DNA of 64,000 nucleotides from Sinomonas atrocyanea. Its GTDB lineage: Bacteria; Actinomycetota; Actinomycetes; Actinomycetales; Micrococcaceae. Where the stretch lies: assembly GCF_030812675.1 (NCBI RefSeq), contig NZ_JAUSTE010000002.1:248001-312000 (forward strand). The letters are read 5' to 3'. The translations under genes were made by a program, and so were the position numbers. Positions 19,540 through 29,515 of the stretch are shown piece by piece (the first letter of the stretch is position 1; each line of letters begins with the position of its first letter). A model generated the notes under the pieces. It ran no database searches. It worked only from the letters and a program-made list of their open reading frames with translations, and was not told where the DNA came from.

Positions 19540-20070
19540 ATGAACTCGACGGCGAGCCCCTACCGGATCATCACGGTCTGCACCGGGAACATCTGCCGTT
19601 CCCCCATGGCCGAGTTCATGCTCGCCGACGCCCTGCGCACAGCAGGCCTCGCCGAGCACGTCCTCGTCGATTCGGCGGGCACCACCAGCTATGAAGTCGG
19701 CCGGCCCATCGATCCGCGGGCCGCGCGCGTCCTCGACGCCCACGGGCTGCGCGCCCACACCCATGTGGCCCGCCAGTTCGAGCCCGCCTGGTACAGCGAG
19801 CGCGAGCTGATCCTCGCCCTCGACGTGGACCACTACGGGCACCTGCGCGAGCACGCCCCGCTGGGGACCGCCGAGAAGGTGCGCATGCTGCGCGGGTTCG
19901 ACCCCGCCGTGGCCCATCTGGACCACCTCGACCAGGGGATCGAGGACCCGTGGTTCGGCGACCAGAGCGACTTCGAGACCACGTGGCGCCTCATCGCGGC
20001 CTCGGTGCCCGGGATCATCGCCCACGTGCGGCGCGAGCTCGCCACGCTCGGCCTGGCCGTCGACGCCTGA
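19540..20070 (+). CDS. Low-molecular-weight protein tyrosine phosphatase
   Basis: A 176-residue LMW-PTP. The P-loop CTGNICRS (Cys14, Arg20) starts the domain and the general-acid Asp lies in DPWFGDQSDFETTW. It dephosphorylates phosphotyrosine or low-molecular-weight substrates. The ATG at 19540 follows a leaderless -10 box (TATGCT); the in-frame ATG at 19501 lies upstream of it. The kinase-PabB fusion gene starts 4 nt after its stop, so they form an operon. Confidence 0.9.
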   Translation: MNSTASPYRIITVCTGNICRSPMAEFMLADALRTAGLAEHVLVDSAGTTSYEVGRPIDPRAARVLDAHGLRAHTHVARQFEPAWYSERELILALDVDHYGHLREHAPLGTAEKVRMLRGFDPAVAHLDHLDQGIEDPWFGDQSDFETTWRLIAASVPGIIAHVRRELATLGLAVDA

Positions 20071-20074
20071 GCCC

Positions 20075-22216
20075 GTGGCGCACTCCGCCGCGGCGCCTGC
20101 GCCGTACGTGATCCTGCTCGACGGGAGGTCCGGCGCAGGGAAGACGTCCCTCGCCGTCGAGCTCGCGGCCGCGCTGCGCGAGCACCGCACCGTCACCCTG
20201 ATCCACCTCGAGGACCTCTACCCCGGATGGGACGGCCTCGCCGAGGGTATCGACCGGTGCGCCGCCCGCGTGCTCGGACCCCTGCGCCGGGGCGGCGAGG
20301 CGCGCTGGCGCCCGTGGGACTGGGCCCGCGGCGCGGAGGGGCCCGAGCGCGTGAGCGAGGCCGCCGAGGTGGTGATCCTCGAGGGCGTCGGCGCGGGTGC
20401 CGCGCCCCTGCGCGCCCTCGCCGACGCCGTGGTGTGGGTGGACGCCCCCGCCGAGGAGCGCAGGCGCCGCGCCCTCGCGCGCGACGGGGACGTCTACGCG
20501 CCGCACTGGGACCGCTGGGCCGCCCAGGAGGAGGCCTGGCTCGCGCACGACGACGTCCCCGCGGCCGCCGCCGTCACCGTCGCCTCCCCCTCGGGTGCCG
20601 ACCGCCCCGAGGGGCTCGCGGACCGGGTGCTCGCCGCGCTCGCCTGGCTGCCGTCGCTGCGGGGGCTCCTCGCCCCCGAACGCTCCGAGCGCGAGTCCGC
20701 GCCCGTCGTCGTCCGCCGCCTCGGCGCGGCGCCGGACCCCGAGCGGCTGTTCCGCGAGCTCTTCGGCACGTCCGCGGCAGCGGTCTGGCTCGACTCCTCC
20801 GACGCCGAGGTCACCCCGGGGAACCGCCAGGTCACCCCGCGGAACCGCTTCAGCATCATGGCGGACCACGGCGGCCTGCTCGGGCGGCGCATGGCCCACC
20901 GCCGCGGGCGGACCGAGGTGGTCCACGGGCCGACGACCGACGCGCCGGTCTCCGTGCGCTCGGGCGCCCCGTTCTTCCGCTGGCTCGACGCCGCATGGGG
21001 GCACGGGCAGGCGGACCCGGTGCAGGGGCTCGGCTGCGGGTTCGGGCTCGGATGGCTCGGGTACCTCGGCTACGAGCTGAAGCGGGAGTGCGGCGGGTCC
21101 GACGTCGACCCCGGGGTTCCCGACGCCCAGCTCGTGTTCGCGGCCCGCGCGGTGGTCCTCGACCACGCGGCAGGAGAGGTCTGGCTGCTGGCCCTCGATG
21201 CCGCGGACGCCCCGTCGTGGCTCGACCGGGCGGAAGCCGCCGTCCGGGAGCATCCGTCCGCAGGCGAGCAGAGGGGTGTGTCCCCCGAAACCCTGCCCTC
21301 GAGCTCGCACGCGGTGGCCTCGGCGGGGCCCGCCTTCACCGCAAGGGAGACCGCCGCGGAGTACAGGGAGAAGGTGCGCGCCGCCCAGGCGGAGATCGCC
21401 GAGGGGAACACCTACGAGGCCTGCCTCACCACGACGCTCGAGGCCGCGGTCCCCGCGCACGGCGACCGGCCCGGCGTCGTGCCCCTCGATGTCTACGCCG
21501 CGCTCCGCCGCCGCAGCCCGGCGCCGTTCGCGGCGTTCGCGCGCTTCGGGCCCCTCGCGATCGCGAGCACGTCCCCCGAGCGCTTCCTCGCCCTCGCGGC
21601 CGACGGCGCGCTGCGCGCCGAGCCGATCAAGGGCACGCGCCGCCGCTCCCCCGGTGCATCGCCGACGGACGCCGCGGCGGACGAGCGGGTGCGCGCCGAG
21701 CTCGCCGCGGACCCCAAGGACCGGGCCGAGAACCTCATGATTGTGGACCTGCTGCGCAACGACCTGAGCCACCATGCGGTTCCGGGGTCGGTGCGCGTGT
21801 CGCGGCTGTTCGCCGTCGAGACCTACGCGACGGTCCACCAGCTCGTGAGCACCGTCGACGCGCGCCTGCGCCCCGGGGCCTCCCGCGCGGAGGCCGTCGC
21901 GGCAGCCTTCCCGCCCGGCTCCATGACTGGCGCGCCGAAGATCAGCACGATGGCGATCCTGGACCGGCTCGAGGCTGGCCCGCGCGGCGTCTACTCCGGG
22001 GTCATCGGCTACTTCTCCCGCACCGGGGCCGCGGACCTCTCGGTGGTGATCCGCACCCTCGTGATGGAGACCGCGGACGACGCCGCCACGCGCCTCACGC
22101 TCGGAGTGGGCGGGGCCGTCGTGGCCGACTCCGATCCCGCCGCCGAGCACGACGAGATCCGCGCCAAGGCGTTCGCCGTGCTCAGCGCCCTCGGCTCGGA
22201 ATTCCCCGAGGACTGA
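20075..22216 (+). CDS. pabB: P-loop kinase fused to aminodeoxychorismate synthase component I (PabB)
   Basis: A 713-residue fusion. Residues 1-200 are a uridine-kinase-like P-loop domain: Walker A GRSGAGKTS (17-25), an HLEDLYPGWDGL base-binding-like segment and VVILEGVGAGA. Residues about 240-710 are a chorismate-using PabB domain with PIKGTRRR (the Lys distinguishes PabB from TrpE), ENLMIVDLLRNDL, VHQLVSTV and GSMTGAPK, and the AEHDEIRAKA tail. PabB aminates chorismate for folate synthesis; the glutamine amidotransferase (PabA) is not encoded here. GTG 20075 follows the phosphatase stop by 4 nt with no ribosome site. pabC lies 1.5 kb downstream. The role of the kinase domain is unknown. Confidence 0.88.
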   Translation: MAHSAAAPAPYVILLDGRSGAGKTSLAVELAAALREHRTVTLIHLEDLYPGWDGLAEGIDRCAARVLGPLRRGGEARWRPWDWARGAEGPERVSEAAEVVILEGVGAGAAPLRALADAVVWVDAPAEERRRRALARDGDVYAPHWDRWAAQEEAWLAHDDVPAAAAVTVASPSGADRPEGLADRVLAALAWLPSLRGLLAPERSERESAPVVVRRLGAAPDPERLFRELFGTSAAAVWLDSSDAEVTPGNRQVTPRNRFSIMADHGGLLGRRMAHRRGRTEVVHGPTTDAPVSVRSGAPFFRWLDAAWGHGQADPVQGLGCGFGLGWLGYLGYELKRECGGSDVDPGVPDAQLVFAARAVVLDHAAGEVWLLALDAADAPSWLDRAEAAVREHPSAGEQRGVSPETLPSSSHAVASAGPAFTARETAAEYREKVRAAQAEIAEGNTYEACLTTTLEAAVPAHGDRPGVVPLDVYAALRRRSPAPFAAFARFGPLAIASTSPERFLALAADGALRAEPIKGTRRRSPGASPTDAAADERVRAELAADPKDRAENLMIVDLLRNDLSHHAVPGSVRVSRLFAVETYATVHQLVSTVDARLRPGASRAEAVAAAFPPGSMTGAPKISTMAILDRLEAGPRGVYSGVIGYFSRTGAADLSVVIRTLVMETADDAATRLTLGVGGAVVADSDPAAEHDEIRAKAFAVLSALGSEFPED

Positions 22217-22238
22217 GGCCGGGTCTGGCTCCGTCCGG

Positions 22239-23696
22239 CTACTGGAGCGTGGCGGTGAGCCGGGCGACGTTGTCCACGTAGCGGCGCAGCATCGGCCGGC
22301 GCCGCCATTCCTGCAGGTCGAGGCGCTTGCTGACCTCGCGGTACATGTCCTCGACCCGGCGCATCTGGTCCACGATCTCGCCGCCGGGGAGCATGAGGGA
22401 GACCTCCATGTTGAGCGAGAAGGAGCGCATGTCCATGTTCGAGGAGCCCAGGACGGCCACCTCGTGGTCCACGGTGAAGTGCTTGGCGTGCAGGACGTAC
22501 GGCTTGGGGTACCGGTAGATCTTCACCCCCGCCGTGAGCAGCTGCTCGTAGTAGGACTGCTGGGCGTGGTGGACGAGGAACTGGTCGCCCTGCTCGGAGA
22601 CGAACAACTCGACGTCGACGCCGCGCTGGGCGGCCGTCGTGACGGCGTAGAGGAGCGAGTCGTCGGGGACGAAGTAGGGGCTGCAGATCGAGAGCCGGTG
22701 CTGCGCCGAGTAGATGAGGGTGTTGAAGAGGCGCAGGTTGTTCTCGTTGGCGAACGCGGGGCCGCTGGGGACCACCTGCGCCGGCACATCCCCCGCCTGC
22801 TCCGCAGCCTCGAGCTGGTCCTCGAGGAGCACGTCCGTCTCGGAGAGCCAGTCGGTGGCGAAGACGATGTTGAGGGTCGTGACCACCGGGCCCTCGAGGC
22901 GCGCCATGAGCTCCACCCACTTGCGCTTGGCCCGCCGGTGGTACGAGCGCTCGATCAGGTTCAGCGAGCCGGTGAAGGCCAGCTCGCCGTCGACGACCAG
23001 GATCTTGCGGTGGTTGCGCAGGTCCACGCGGCGCCACTGGCCGTGGACGGGCAGGACGGGAAGCATCCGCCGCCACTGCACCTTCGTGGCCTTGAGCCGC
23101 TTGAGGAACGTGCGGTAGCCGGGGATCCGCAGCGTGCCGATGTGGTCGAAGAGGAAGCGGACCTCGACGCCGCGCTCGGCGGCCTCGGTGAGCGCCGTGA
23201 AGAAGTCCTCGGTGACCTCGTCCCAGCTGACGATGTAGAACTCGGCGTTGACGAACCGTTTCGCCCCGCGCACCGCCTCCGCCATCTCGGCGATCGCGTC
23301 CTCGTAGCCGGGGATGAGGCGGACCTGGTTGCCGTTGACCATCGGCAGCGAGCCGAGCCCCCGGTTCAGCTCGGCGGCGGAGTGCAGCCACTCGGGGCCC
23401 GGGAAGGTGGTGTCGACGTCGTGCGACTCCGCGAGCGCGGCCCGGACCCGCGCGTTCACCTCCTGCTGCTGGTCCCGCCGGCGTCCCGAGAAGCGGAAGT
23501 TGCCGAACAGGAGGAACACGAGCAGCCCGATGGTGGGGATGAAGAAGATGGCCAGGAGCCACGCCATCGCCGTCGTGGGCCGGCGGTTGCCGGGGATGAT
23601 GCCGAGCACGGCGACGCGGATCACGAGGTCCACCACCGAGATCAGCAGCGTGAGCCAGTCCGGCAGGAGGCCCACGAGGGGGAGCTGGAAGACCAT
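22239..23696 (-). CDS. cls: Cardiolipin synthase, PLD type
   Basis: A 485-residue enzyme with two N-terminal membrane helices (about 10-60) and two phospholipase D catalytic motifs: NHRKILVVDGELAFTGSLN and LHAKHFTVDHEVAVLGSSN. It condenses two phosphatidylglycerols into cardiolipin, or transfers a phosphatidyl group, at the membrane. The ATG at 23694-23696 is preferred to the GTG at 23702 because a -10 TAGGCT lies 6 nt before it. It is divergent from pabC, the start codons being only 22 nt apart, and converges with pabB, 22 nt between stops. Confidence 0.92.
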   Translation of the reverse strand: MVFQLPLVGLLPDWLTLLISVVDLVIRVAVLGIIPGNRRPTTAMAWLLAIFFIPTIGLLVFLLFGNFRFSGRRRDQQQEVNARVRAALAESHDVDTTFPGPEWLHSAAELNRGLGSLPMVNGNQVRLIPGYEDAIAEMAEAVRGAKRFVNAEFYIVSWDEVTEDFFTALTEAAERGVEVRFLFDHIGTLRIPGYRTFLKRLKATKVQWRRMLPVLPVHGQWRRVDLRNHRKILVVDGELAFTGSLNLIERSYHRRAKRKWVELMARLEGPVVTTLNIVFATDWLSETDVLLEDQLEAAEQAGDVPAQVVPSGPAFANENNLRLFNTLIYSAQHRLSICSPYFVPDDSLLYAVTTAAQRGVDVELFVSEQGDQFLVHHAQQSYYEQLLTAGVKIYRYPKPYVLHAKHFTVDHEVAVLGSSNMDMRSFSLNMEVSLMLPGGEIVDQMRRVEDMYREVSKRLDLQEWRRRPMLRRYVDNVARLTATLQ

Positions 23697-23702
23697 GGGC
23701 AC

Positions 23703-23712
23703 AGCCTAAGCT
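23703..23712. promoter_or_regulatory. Two overlapping leaderless -10 boxes, cls and pabC
   Basis: On the minus strand TAGGCT (23708-23703) serves cls; on the plus strand TAAGCT (23707-23712) serves pabC. They share bases 23707-23708. Each lies 6 nt before its ATG, so the two promoters cannot be occupied together. Confidence 0.6.
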
Positions 23713-23718
23713 GTCCCC

Positions 23719-24633
23719 ATGACTCACACCGTCCTGACGTTCCTCGACCGCGCGTTCCCCGACGGACGGATCGAGGACGCCACGAAGCCGCAGCTGTTCG
23801 CCACCGATCTGGGGGCCACGCGCGGCGACGGGGTGTTCGAGACGCTCCTCGTCCTGGACGGGCACGTGCGCAAGCTCCCCGCCCACCTGGCCAGGATGAC
23901 CAAGAGCGCGGCGCTGCTCGAGCTCGAGGTCCCGGGCCACGAGGCGTGGGAGCGTGCCATCGTGACCGCCCTCGACGAGTACCAGCGGGTGGTGGGCCCG
24001 CTCACCGAGGTGGTCGTGAAGCTCGTGGCGACCCGCGGGGTCGAGGGCGCGCACGAGGCCACGTGCTGGGTCGCCGCCTCGGCGCCGGCGCCGGCGGCGA
24101 AGCGGCAGCGCGAGGAGGGCATCGACGTCCTCCTCCTGGACCGCGGCTACGACTCCGACCTCGCCGAGCGGGCGCCGTGGCTCCTCCTCGGCGCGAAGAC
24201 GCTCTCCTACGCGGTGAACATGGCCGCGCTGCGCTACGCCCACGCCCACGCGGCGGACGACGTCATCTTCACCTCCGCCGACGGCAAGGTCCTCGAAGGG
24301 CCCACCTCCACGGTGCTCATTGCGCACGCCGAGAAGGACGACGCCGGCCACCTCACCCTCAAGAGGCTCGTCACCCCCCAGCTCGACTCCGGCATCCTCC
24401 CCGGCACGTCCCAGGGGGCGCTGTTCGCCGCCGCCAAGGAGGCAGGCTGGGAACTCGGCTACGGCCCGCTCGAGCCGGAGGACCTGTTCGACGCCGACGC
24501 GGTGTGGCTCATCTCCTCGGTGCGCCTGCTCACCCCGGTGAACCACGTGGACGGCAAGGCGATCGGCACCGACCCCGAGCTCGCCCGGGCCCTGACCGCC
24601 GAGCTCGCCGGGCTGTTCGACACGATCGCCTAG
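23719..24633 (+). CDS. pabC: Aminodeoxychorismate lyase PabC (class IV PLP enzyme)
   Basis: A 304-residue class IV aminotransferase-fold enzyme. The PLP lysine is Lys160 in LLLGAKTLSYAVNMAALRYA; TRGDGVFETLLV at the N-terminus and GPTSTVLIA plus PGTSQGALF near the C-terminus are family motifs. It cleaves aminodeoxychorismate to p-aminobenzoate and pyruvate for folate. A branched-chain aminotransferase-like role is possible in this family, but the kinase-PabB fusion 1.5 kb upstream favours PabC. Its -10 box, TAAGCT, lies 6 nt before the ATG. Confidence 0.85.
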   Translation: MTHTVLTFLDRAFPDGRIEDATKPQLFATDLGATRGDGVFETLLVLDGHVRKLPAHLARMTKSAALLELEVPGHEAWERAIVTALDEYQRVVGPLTEVVVKLVATRGVEGAHEATCWVAASAPAPAAKRQREEGIDVLLLDRGYDSDLAERAPWLLLGAKTLSYAVNMAALRYAHAHAADDVIFTSADGKVLEGPTSTVLIAHAEKDDAGHLTLKRLVTPQLDSGILPGTSQGALFAAAKEAGWELGYGPLEPEDLFDADAVWLISSVRLLTPVNHVDGKAIGTDPELARALTAELAGLFDTIA

Positions 24634-24691
24634 CCTCCCGCGCCTTCCTTTCGCTGCATGGCCGCCCGGCGGGACCGAAGCCTCTGGCAAT

Positions 24692-24709
24692 TACTTGGAA
24701 GTCCGAGTA
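24692..24709. promoter_or_regulatory. Palindromic operator upstream of mmsA
   Basis: ACTTGGA-AG-TCCGAGT (24693-24708) is an imperfect inverted repeat (6 of 7 pairs). The same TTGGA-N2-TCC core recurs between the acyl-CoA ligase and acyl-CoA dehydrogenase genes, suggesting one regulator for both. Confidence 0.5.
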
Positions 24710-24757
24710 TCTTCGGTCACAGATGACCTGGGTCACACACGAGCAAAGGAGCTTTCC

Positions 24758-26260
<1,503 letters not shown>

Positions 26261-27370
26261 ATGGCCGGGACGAGTGCGGCACCGGACCCGGCGGCCCCCG
26301 GCGCAGCCGAGCCGGAGGTCCTGTTCGAGCGGCGGGGACGGCTCGCCGTCGTCGTGCTCAACCGGCCCCGCGCGGTCAACGCGCTCACGGTGGGCATGGC
26401 GGAGGCCATGCTCGCCCGGCTCACCGCGTGGGCGGCGGACGACGCCGTCGACACCGTCCTCGTGCGCGGCGCCGGCGAGCGCGGACTGTGCGCGGGCGGG
26501 GACATCGTGGCGATCTACCGGGACATGCAGGCCGGCGGCCACGCCACCGAGGACTTCTGGGCCACCGAGTACCGCCTCAACTCGCTCATCAGCCGCTACC
26601 CGAAGCCCTACGTGGCCCTCATGGACGGACTCGTGCTGGGCGGAGGCGTGGGCGTCTCGGTGCACGGCTCGCACCGGGTCGTGACGGACCGGACGCGGAT
26701 GGGCATGCCGGAGACCACGATCGGGTTCGTGCCCGACGTGGGCGGAACGCTCCTCCTCGCCAACGCGCCCGGCGAGTCCGGCACGCACGCGGCGCTGACG
26801 GGCGCCCACCTCGACGGCGCCGACGCACTCCACCTCGGCCTCGCCGACTTCTTCGTCCCGGCCGCCCAGCTGGGCGAGCTCGCCGAGGCGCTCGAGACGG
26901 AGACTGCGGACGACGCCGTGGCGCGCCTCGCCGTCGAGCCTCCCCTCTCGGAGCTCGCGGAACAGCGGGGATGGATCGACGAGGCCTACGCGTCGGACGA
27001 CGCCGAGGAGATCGTGCGCCGGCTCAAGGCCAGCCCCGCGCCGGCGGCCTGGGAGACGGCGGCCTCGATCGAGACGAAGTCGCCGCTGGCCGTGAAGGTC
27101 ACGCTCGCGGCGCTGCGCCGGGCCCGGGCCCGCGGCCCCGTCCCCGGGGCGCTCGAGGAGGCCCTCGACACGGAGTACCGGATCGGCCTGCGCCTGCTCG
27201 CCGGACACGACTTCCGCGAGGGCATCCGCGCCCAGGTCATCGACAAGGACCGCGCGCCCCGCTGGATCCCGCCCACCCTCGCTGAAGTGGGCCCGGATGA
27301 CGTCGAGGCCTGCTTCGCCCCGCTCGAAGCGGACGAGCTGGGCCTCGCCGCAGGGGTGGCGACCCTGTGA
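26261..27370 (+). CDS. 3-hydroxyisobutyryl-CoA hydrolase (crotonase family)
   Basis: A 369-residue crotonase-fold protein. The oxyanion-hole segments are GERGLCAGGDIVAIYRDM and MDGLVLGGGVGVSVHGSHR; TRMGMPETTIGFVPDVGG carries the Glu of the hydrolase branch. The length and the long C-terminal region typical of HIBYL-CoA hydrolases separate it from 260-residue enoyl-CoA hydratases. Its ATG follows the mmsA stop directly, and mmsB follows, completing the consecutive valine steps: thioester hydrolysis, then oxidation, then acylation. Confidence 0.9.
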   Translation: MAGTSAAPDPAAPGAAEPEVLFERRGRLAVVVLNRPRAVNALTVGMAEAMLARLTAWAADDAVDTVLVRGAGERGLCAGGDIVAIYRDMQAGGHATEDFWATEYRLNSLISRYPKPYVALMDGLVLGGGVGVSVHGSHRVVTDRTRMGMPETTIGFVPDVGGTLLLANAPGESGTHAALTGAHLDGADALHLGLADFFVPAAQLGELAEALETETADDAVARLAVEPPLSELAEQRGWIDEAYASDDAEEIVRRLKASPAPAAWETAASIETKSPLAVKVTLAALRRARARGPVPGALEEALDTEYRIGLRLLAGHDFREGIRAQVIDKDRAPRWIPPTLAEVGPDDVEACFAPLEADELGLAAGVATL

Positions 27371-27399
27371 CCTCGCAGCACGAGACAGAAGGAGACACC

Positions 27400-28323
27400 A
27401 TGAGTGAGCCGTCCGTGTCCGGAACCATCGCCTTCCTCGGCCTCGGCCACATGGGCGGCCCTATGGCGGCGAACCTCATCAAGGCCGGCTACACGGTTCT
27501 GGGCTACGACCCCGTCCCGGCCGCCGCGGACGCCGCGCGGGCCCATGGCATCCCCCTCGCGGAGTCCGCCGCCGAAGCGGTCGAGGGCGCGGCGATCGTC
27601 CTGACCATGCTCCCGAGCGGGCGCCACGTCCTCGACGCCTACCGCGGCGCCGAGGGCCAGCGGGGCCTGCTCGCCGCGGCCCAGCCGGGCACCCTCTTCC
27701 TCGACTGCTCCACGATCAACGTCACGGAGGCGCAGGAGGCGGCCGAGGCGGCGGTCGCCGCCGGCCACCGCTCGGTGGACGCCCCCGTCTCCGGCGGGGT
27801 GGTGGGCGCCGAGGCGGCCACCCTGACGTTCATGGTGGGCGGGGAGGACGACGACGTCGCGGTGGTCCGGCCGATCCTGGAGACCATGGGCAAGCGCGTG
27901 GTCCACTGCGGCGCCCACGGTCTGGGCCAGGCCGCGAAGGTGTGCAACAACATGATCCTGGGCGTGTCCATGATCGCCGTGAGCGAGGCATTCGTGCTCG
28001 GCGAGAAGCTCGGGCTCACGCACGAGGCCCTCTTCGACGTCGCCGCGCACGCCTCGGGCCAGTGCTGGGCGCTCACCACCAACTGCCCCGTTCCGGGCCC
28101 GGTGCCCACGAGCCCGGCGAACCGCGACTACCAGCCCGGATTCGCCGGGGCGCTCATGGCCAAGGACCTCCGCCTCGCCGTGAACGCGCTCGAGCACACC
28201 GGGGTGGCCGCCGAGATGGGCCAGCTTGCGTCCCGGATCTACGACTCCTTCGTCGCCCAGGGCGGCGCGGGCACCGACTTCTCGGGCATCATCAACACGA
28301 TCCGGGAGCAGTCCGAGGCCTGA
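27400..28323 (+). CDS. mmsB: 3-hydroxyisobutyrate dehydrogenase
   Basis: A 307-residue beta-hydroxyacid dehydrogenase. The NAD-binding loop is FLGLGHMGGPMAANLIKAG, the substrate signature DAPVSGGVVGAE, and the catalytic Lys lies in GLGQAAKVCNNMILG. It oxidises 3-hydroxyisobutyrate to methylmalonate semialdehyde, the mmsA substrate. The ATG at 27400 has GAAGGAG 6 nt upstream and is preferred to the in-frame GTG at 27367. It is the last gene of the valine operon. Confidence 0.93.
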   Translation: MSEPSVSGTIAFLGLGHMGGPMAANLIKAGYTVLGYDPVPAAADAARAHGIPLAESAAEAVEGAAIVLTMLPSGRHVLDAYRGAEGQRGLLAAAQPGTLFLDCSTINVTEAQEAAEAAVAAGHRSVDAPVSGGVVGAEAATLTFMVGGEDDDVAVVRPILETMGKRVVHCGAHGLGQAAKVCNNMILGVSMIAVSEAFVLGEKLGLTHEALFDVAAHASGQCWALTTNCPVPGPVPTSPANRDYQPGFAGALMAKDLRLAVNALEHTGVAAEMGQLASRIYDSFVAQGGAGTDFSGIINTIREQSEA

Positions 28324-28448
28324 GGCCTCCCCGCCGGACCGCGGTGACCAAATGCCCTGTCCGCCCAGCTGTCCTGGGAGGACCGTGGACGCAGTGGCTG
28401 CGGGCGGACGCGCGACGGCCCGCCCGCACAGTGCGGGAGGAGCCTGCC

Positions 28449-28901
28449 ATGACCAAGGGAATCATCACCAGGACCTGGATCTGGGGCATCATCGGCATGG
28501 TGATCGGCCTCGTGGTCGCCGGGGTGGCCACGGCCATCATGCTCACCTACGGCGGGACGTATGTGAGCGCGCGCAGCGGCAACGGCTACGACTTCGTGCC
28601 GACGCCCGGCGGCACCTTCTGGTCCACGGTCGTGTTCATCTGCGTGGGCGGCCTCATCGCGCTGGGCGGCATCATCGCCCAGTTCGTGGCCTGGGTCGGG
28701 GCGCTCGTGAACTCGTACCAGCTGCCGGACAAGATGTGGTTCCTGCTGACCCTGCTCCTGGGCCTGATCGGCTTCGGGCTCGTCGTGATGATCGTGTACC
28801 TCATCGCGGCACCTGAGGGCTACCCGGAGAAGGCCCGGCCCGGGGCCGCCCGGGCCGGGTACCCCGCCCCGCCCGAGGACCCGTTCCCCCGCACCGCCTG
28901 A
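28449..28901 (+). CDS. Three-helix membrane protein, unknown function
   Basis: A 150-residue protein with about three membrane helices (around 8-33, 57-85 and 95-118) and a Pro/Ala-rich cytoplasmic tail. GGGAGGAG lies 7 nt before the ATG. It is 125 nt downstream of mmsB, so probably a separate unit. No family is recognised; the long gap carries no clear terminator. Confidence 0.6.
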   Translation: MTKGIITRTWIWGIIGMVIGLVVAGVATAIMLTYGGTYVSARSGNGYDFVPTPGGTFWSTVVFICVGGLIALGGIIAQFVAWVGALVNSYQLPDKMWFLLTLLLGLIGFGLVVMIVYLIAAPEGYPEKARPGAARAGYPAPPEDPFPRTA

Positions 28902-28978
28902 AGCTGACCTCCAGGAGGTGACCTTCAGGAGCTGCCCTTCAGAAGGCGGCATCGGGGGTCATCCGGCGCCGCCGTGGC

Positions 28979-29485
28979 TCACCCGGCGAAGTCGCCGGCC
29001 TGGCGGCGGAAGTCCCCGAGGATGCGCAGGAGCGCGTCGACGTCGTCGCCGGTGAAGCCGGACCGGCCGAACACCTCGGCATTGAGCGCCACGGTGGCCT
29101 TCTCCGCGAGCGCGCGGCCGCTGTCCGTGAGCTCGATCAGCGTGGTGCGCCCGTCAGTGGGGTGCGGCGTGCGCGTGACATAGCCGGCACCCTCGAGCCG
29201 GTCCACGGCGTTGGTCACCGAGGTGGGGTGCACCTGCAGGAGGGCGCTGGCCTTGCTCATCGGCAGCGCGCCGGTGCGGGCGAAGCTGAGCAGCGCGAGC
29301 ATCTCGTACCGCGCGAACGTGAGCCCGAGGGGCTTGAGCACGTCCTCGATGCGCGCGATGAGGATCTGCTGGGTGCGCATGATGGCCGTGATGGCGGCCA
29401 TGGGCGCCGCGACCTCCGCCCATCCGTTGCGTTCCCAGTTGCGCCGGGCATCGGCGATCGGGTCGCGGGGAAGCGGGGCGCCCAT
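28979..29485 (-). CDS. MarR-family transcriptional regulator
   Basis: A 168-residue winged-helix regulator: an LTFARYEMLALLSFARTGALPMSKASALLQVHPTSVTNAVDRLEGAGYV DNA-binding core and the wing TDGRTTLIELTDSGRALA. It lies 30 nt downstream of the acyl-CoA ligase gene, with AGGAGG before the ATG, so it is probably co-transcribed with it and may control that promoter and the divergent acyl-CoA dehydrogenase. A CoA-thioester effector would fit the context. Confidence 0.9.
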   Translation of the reverse strand: MGAPLPRDPIADARRNWERNGWAEVAAPMAAITAIMRTQQILIARIEDVLKPLGLTFARYEMLALLSFARTGALPMSKASALLQVHPTSVTNAVDRLEGAGYVTRTPHPTDGRTTLIELTDSGRALAEKATVALNAEVFGRSGFTGDDVDALLRILGDFRRQAGDFAG

Positions 29486-29515
29486 GGTCCTCCTGTCACA
29501 GCGTGGATGTGCTGG

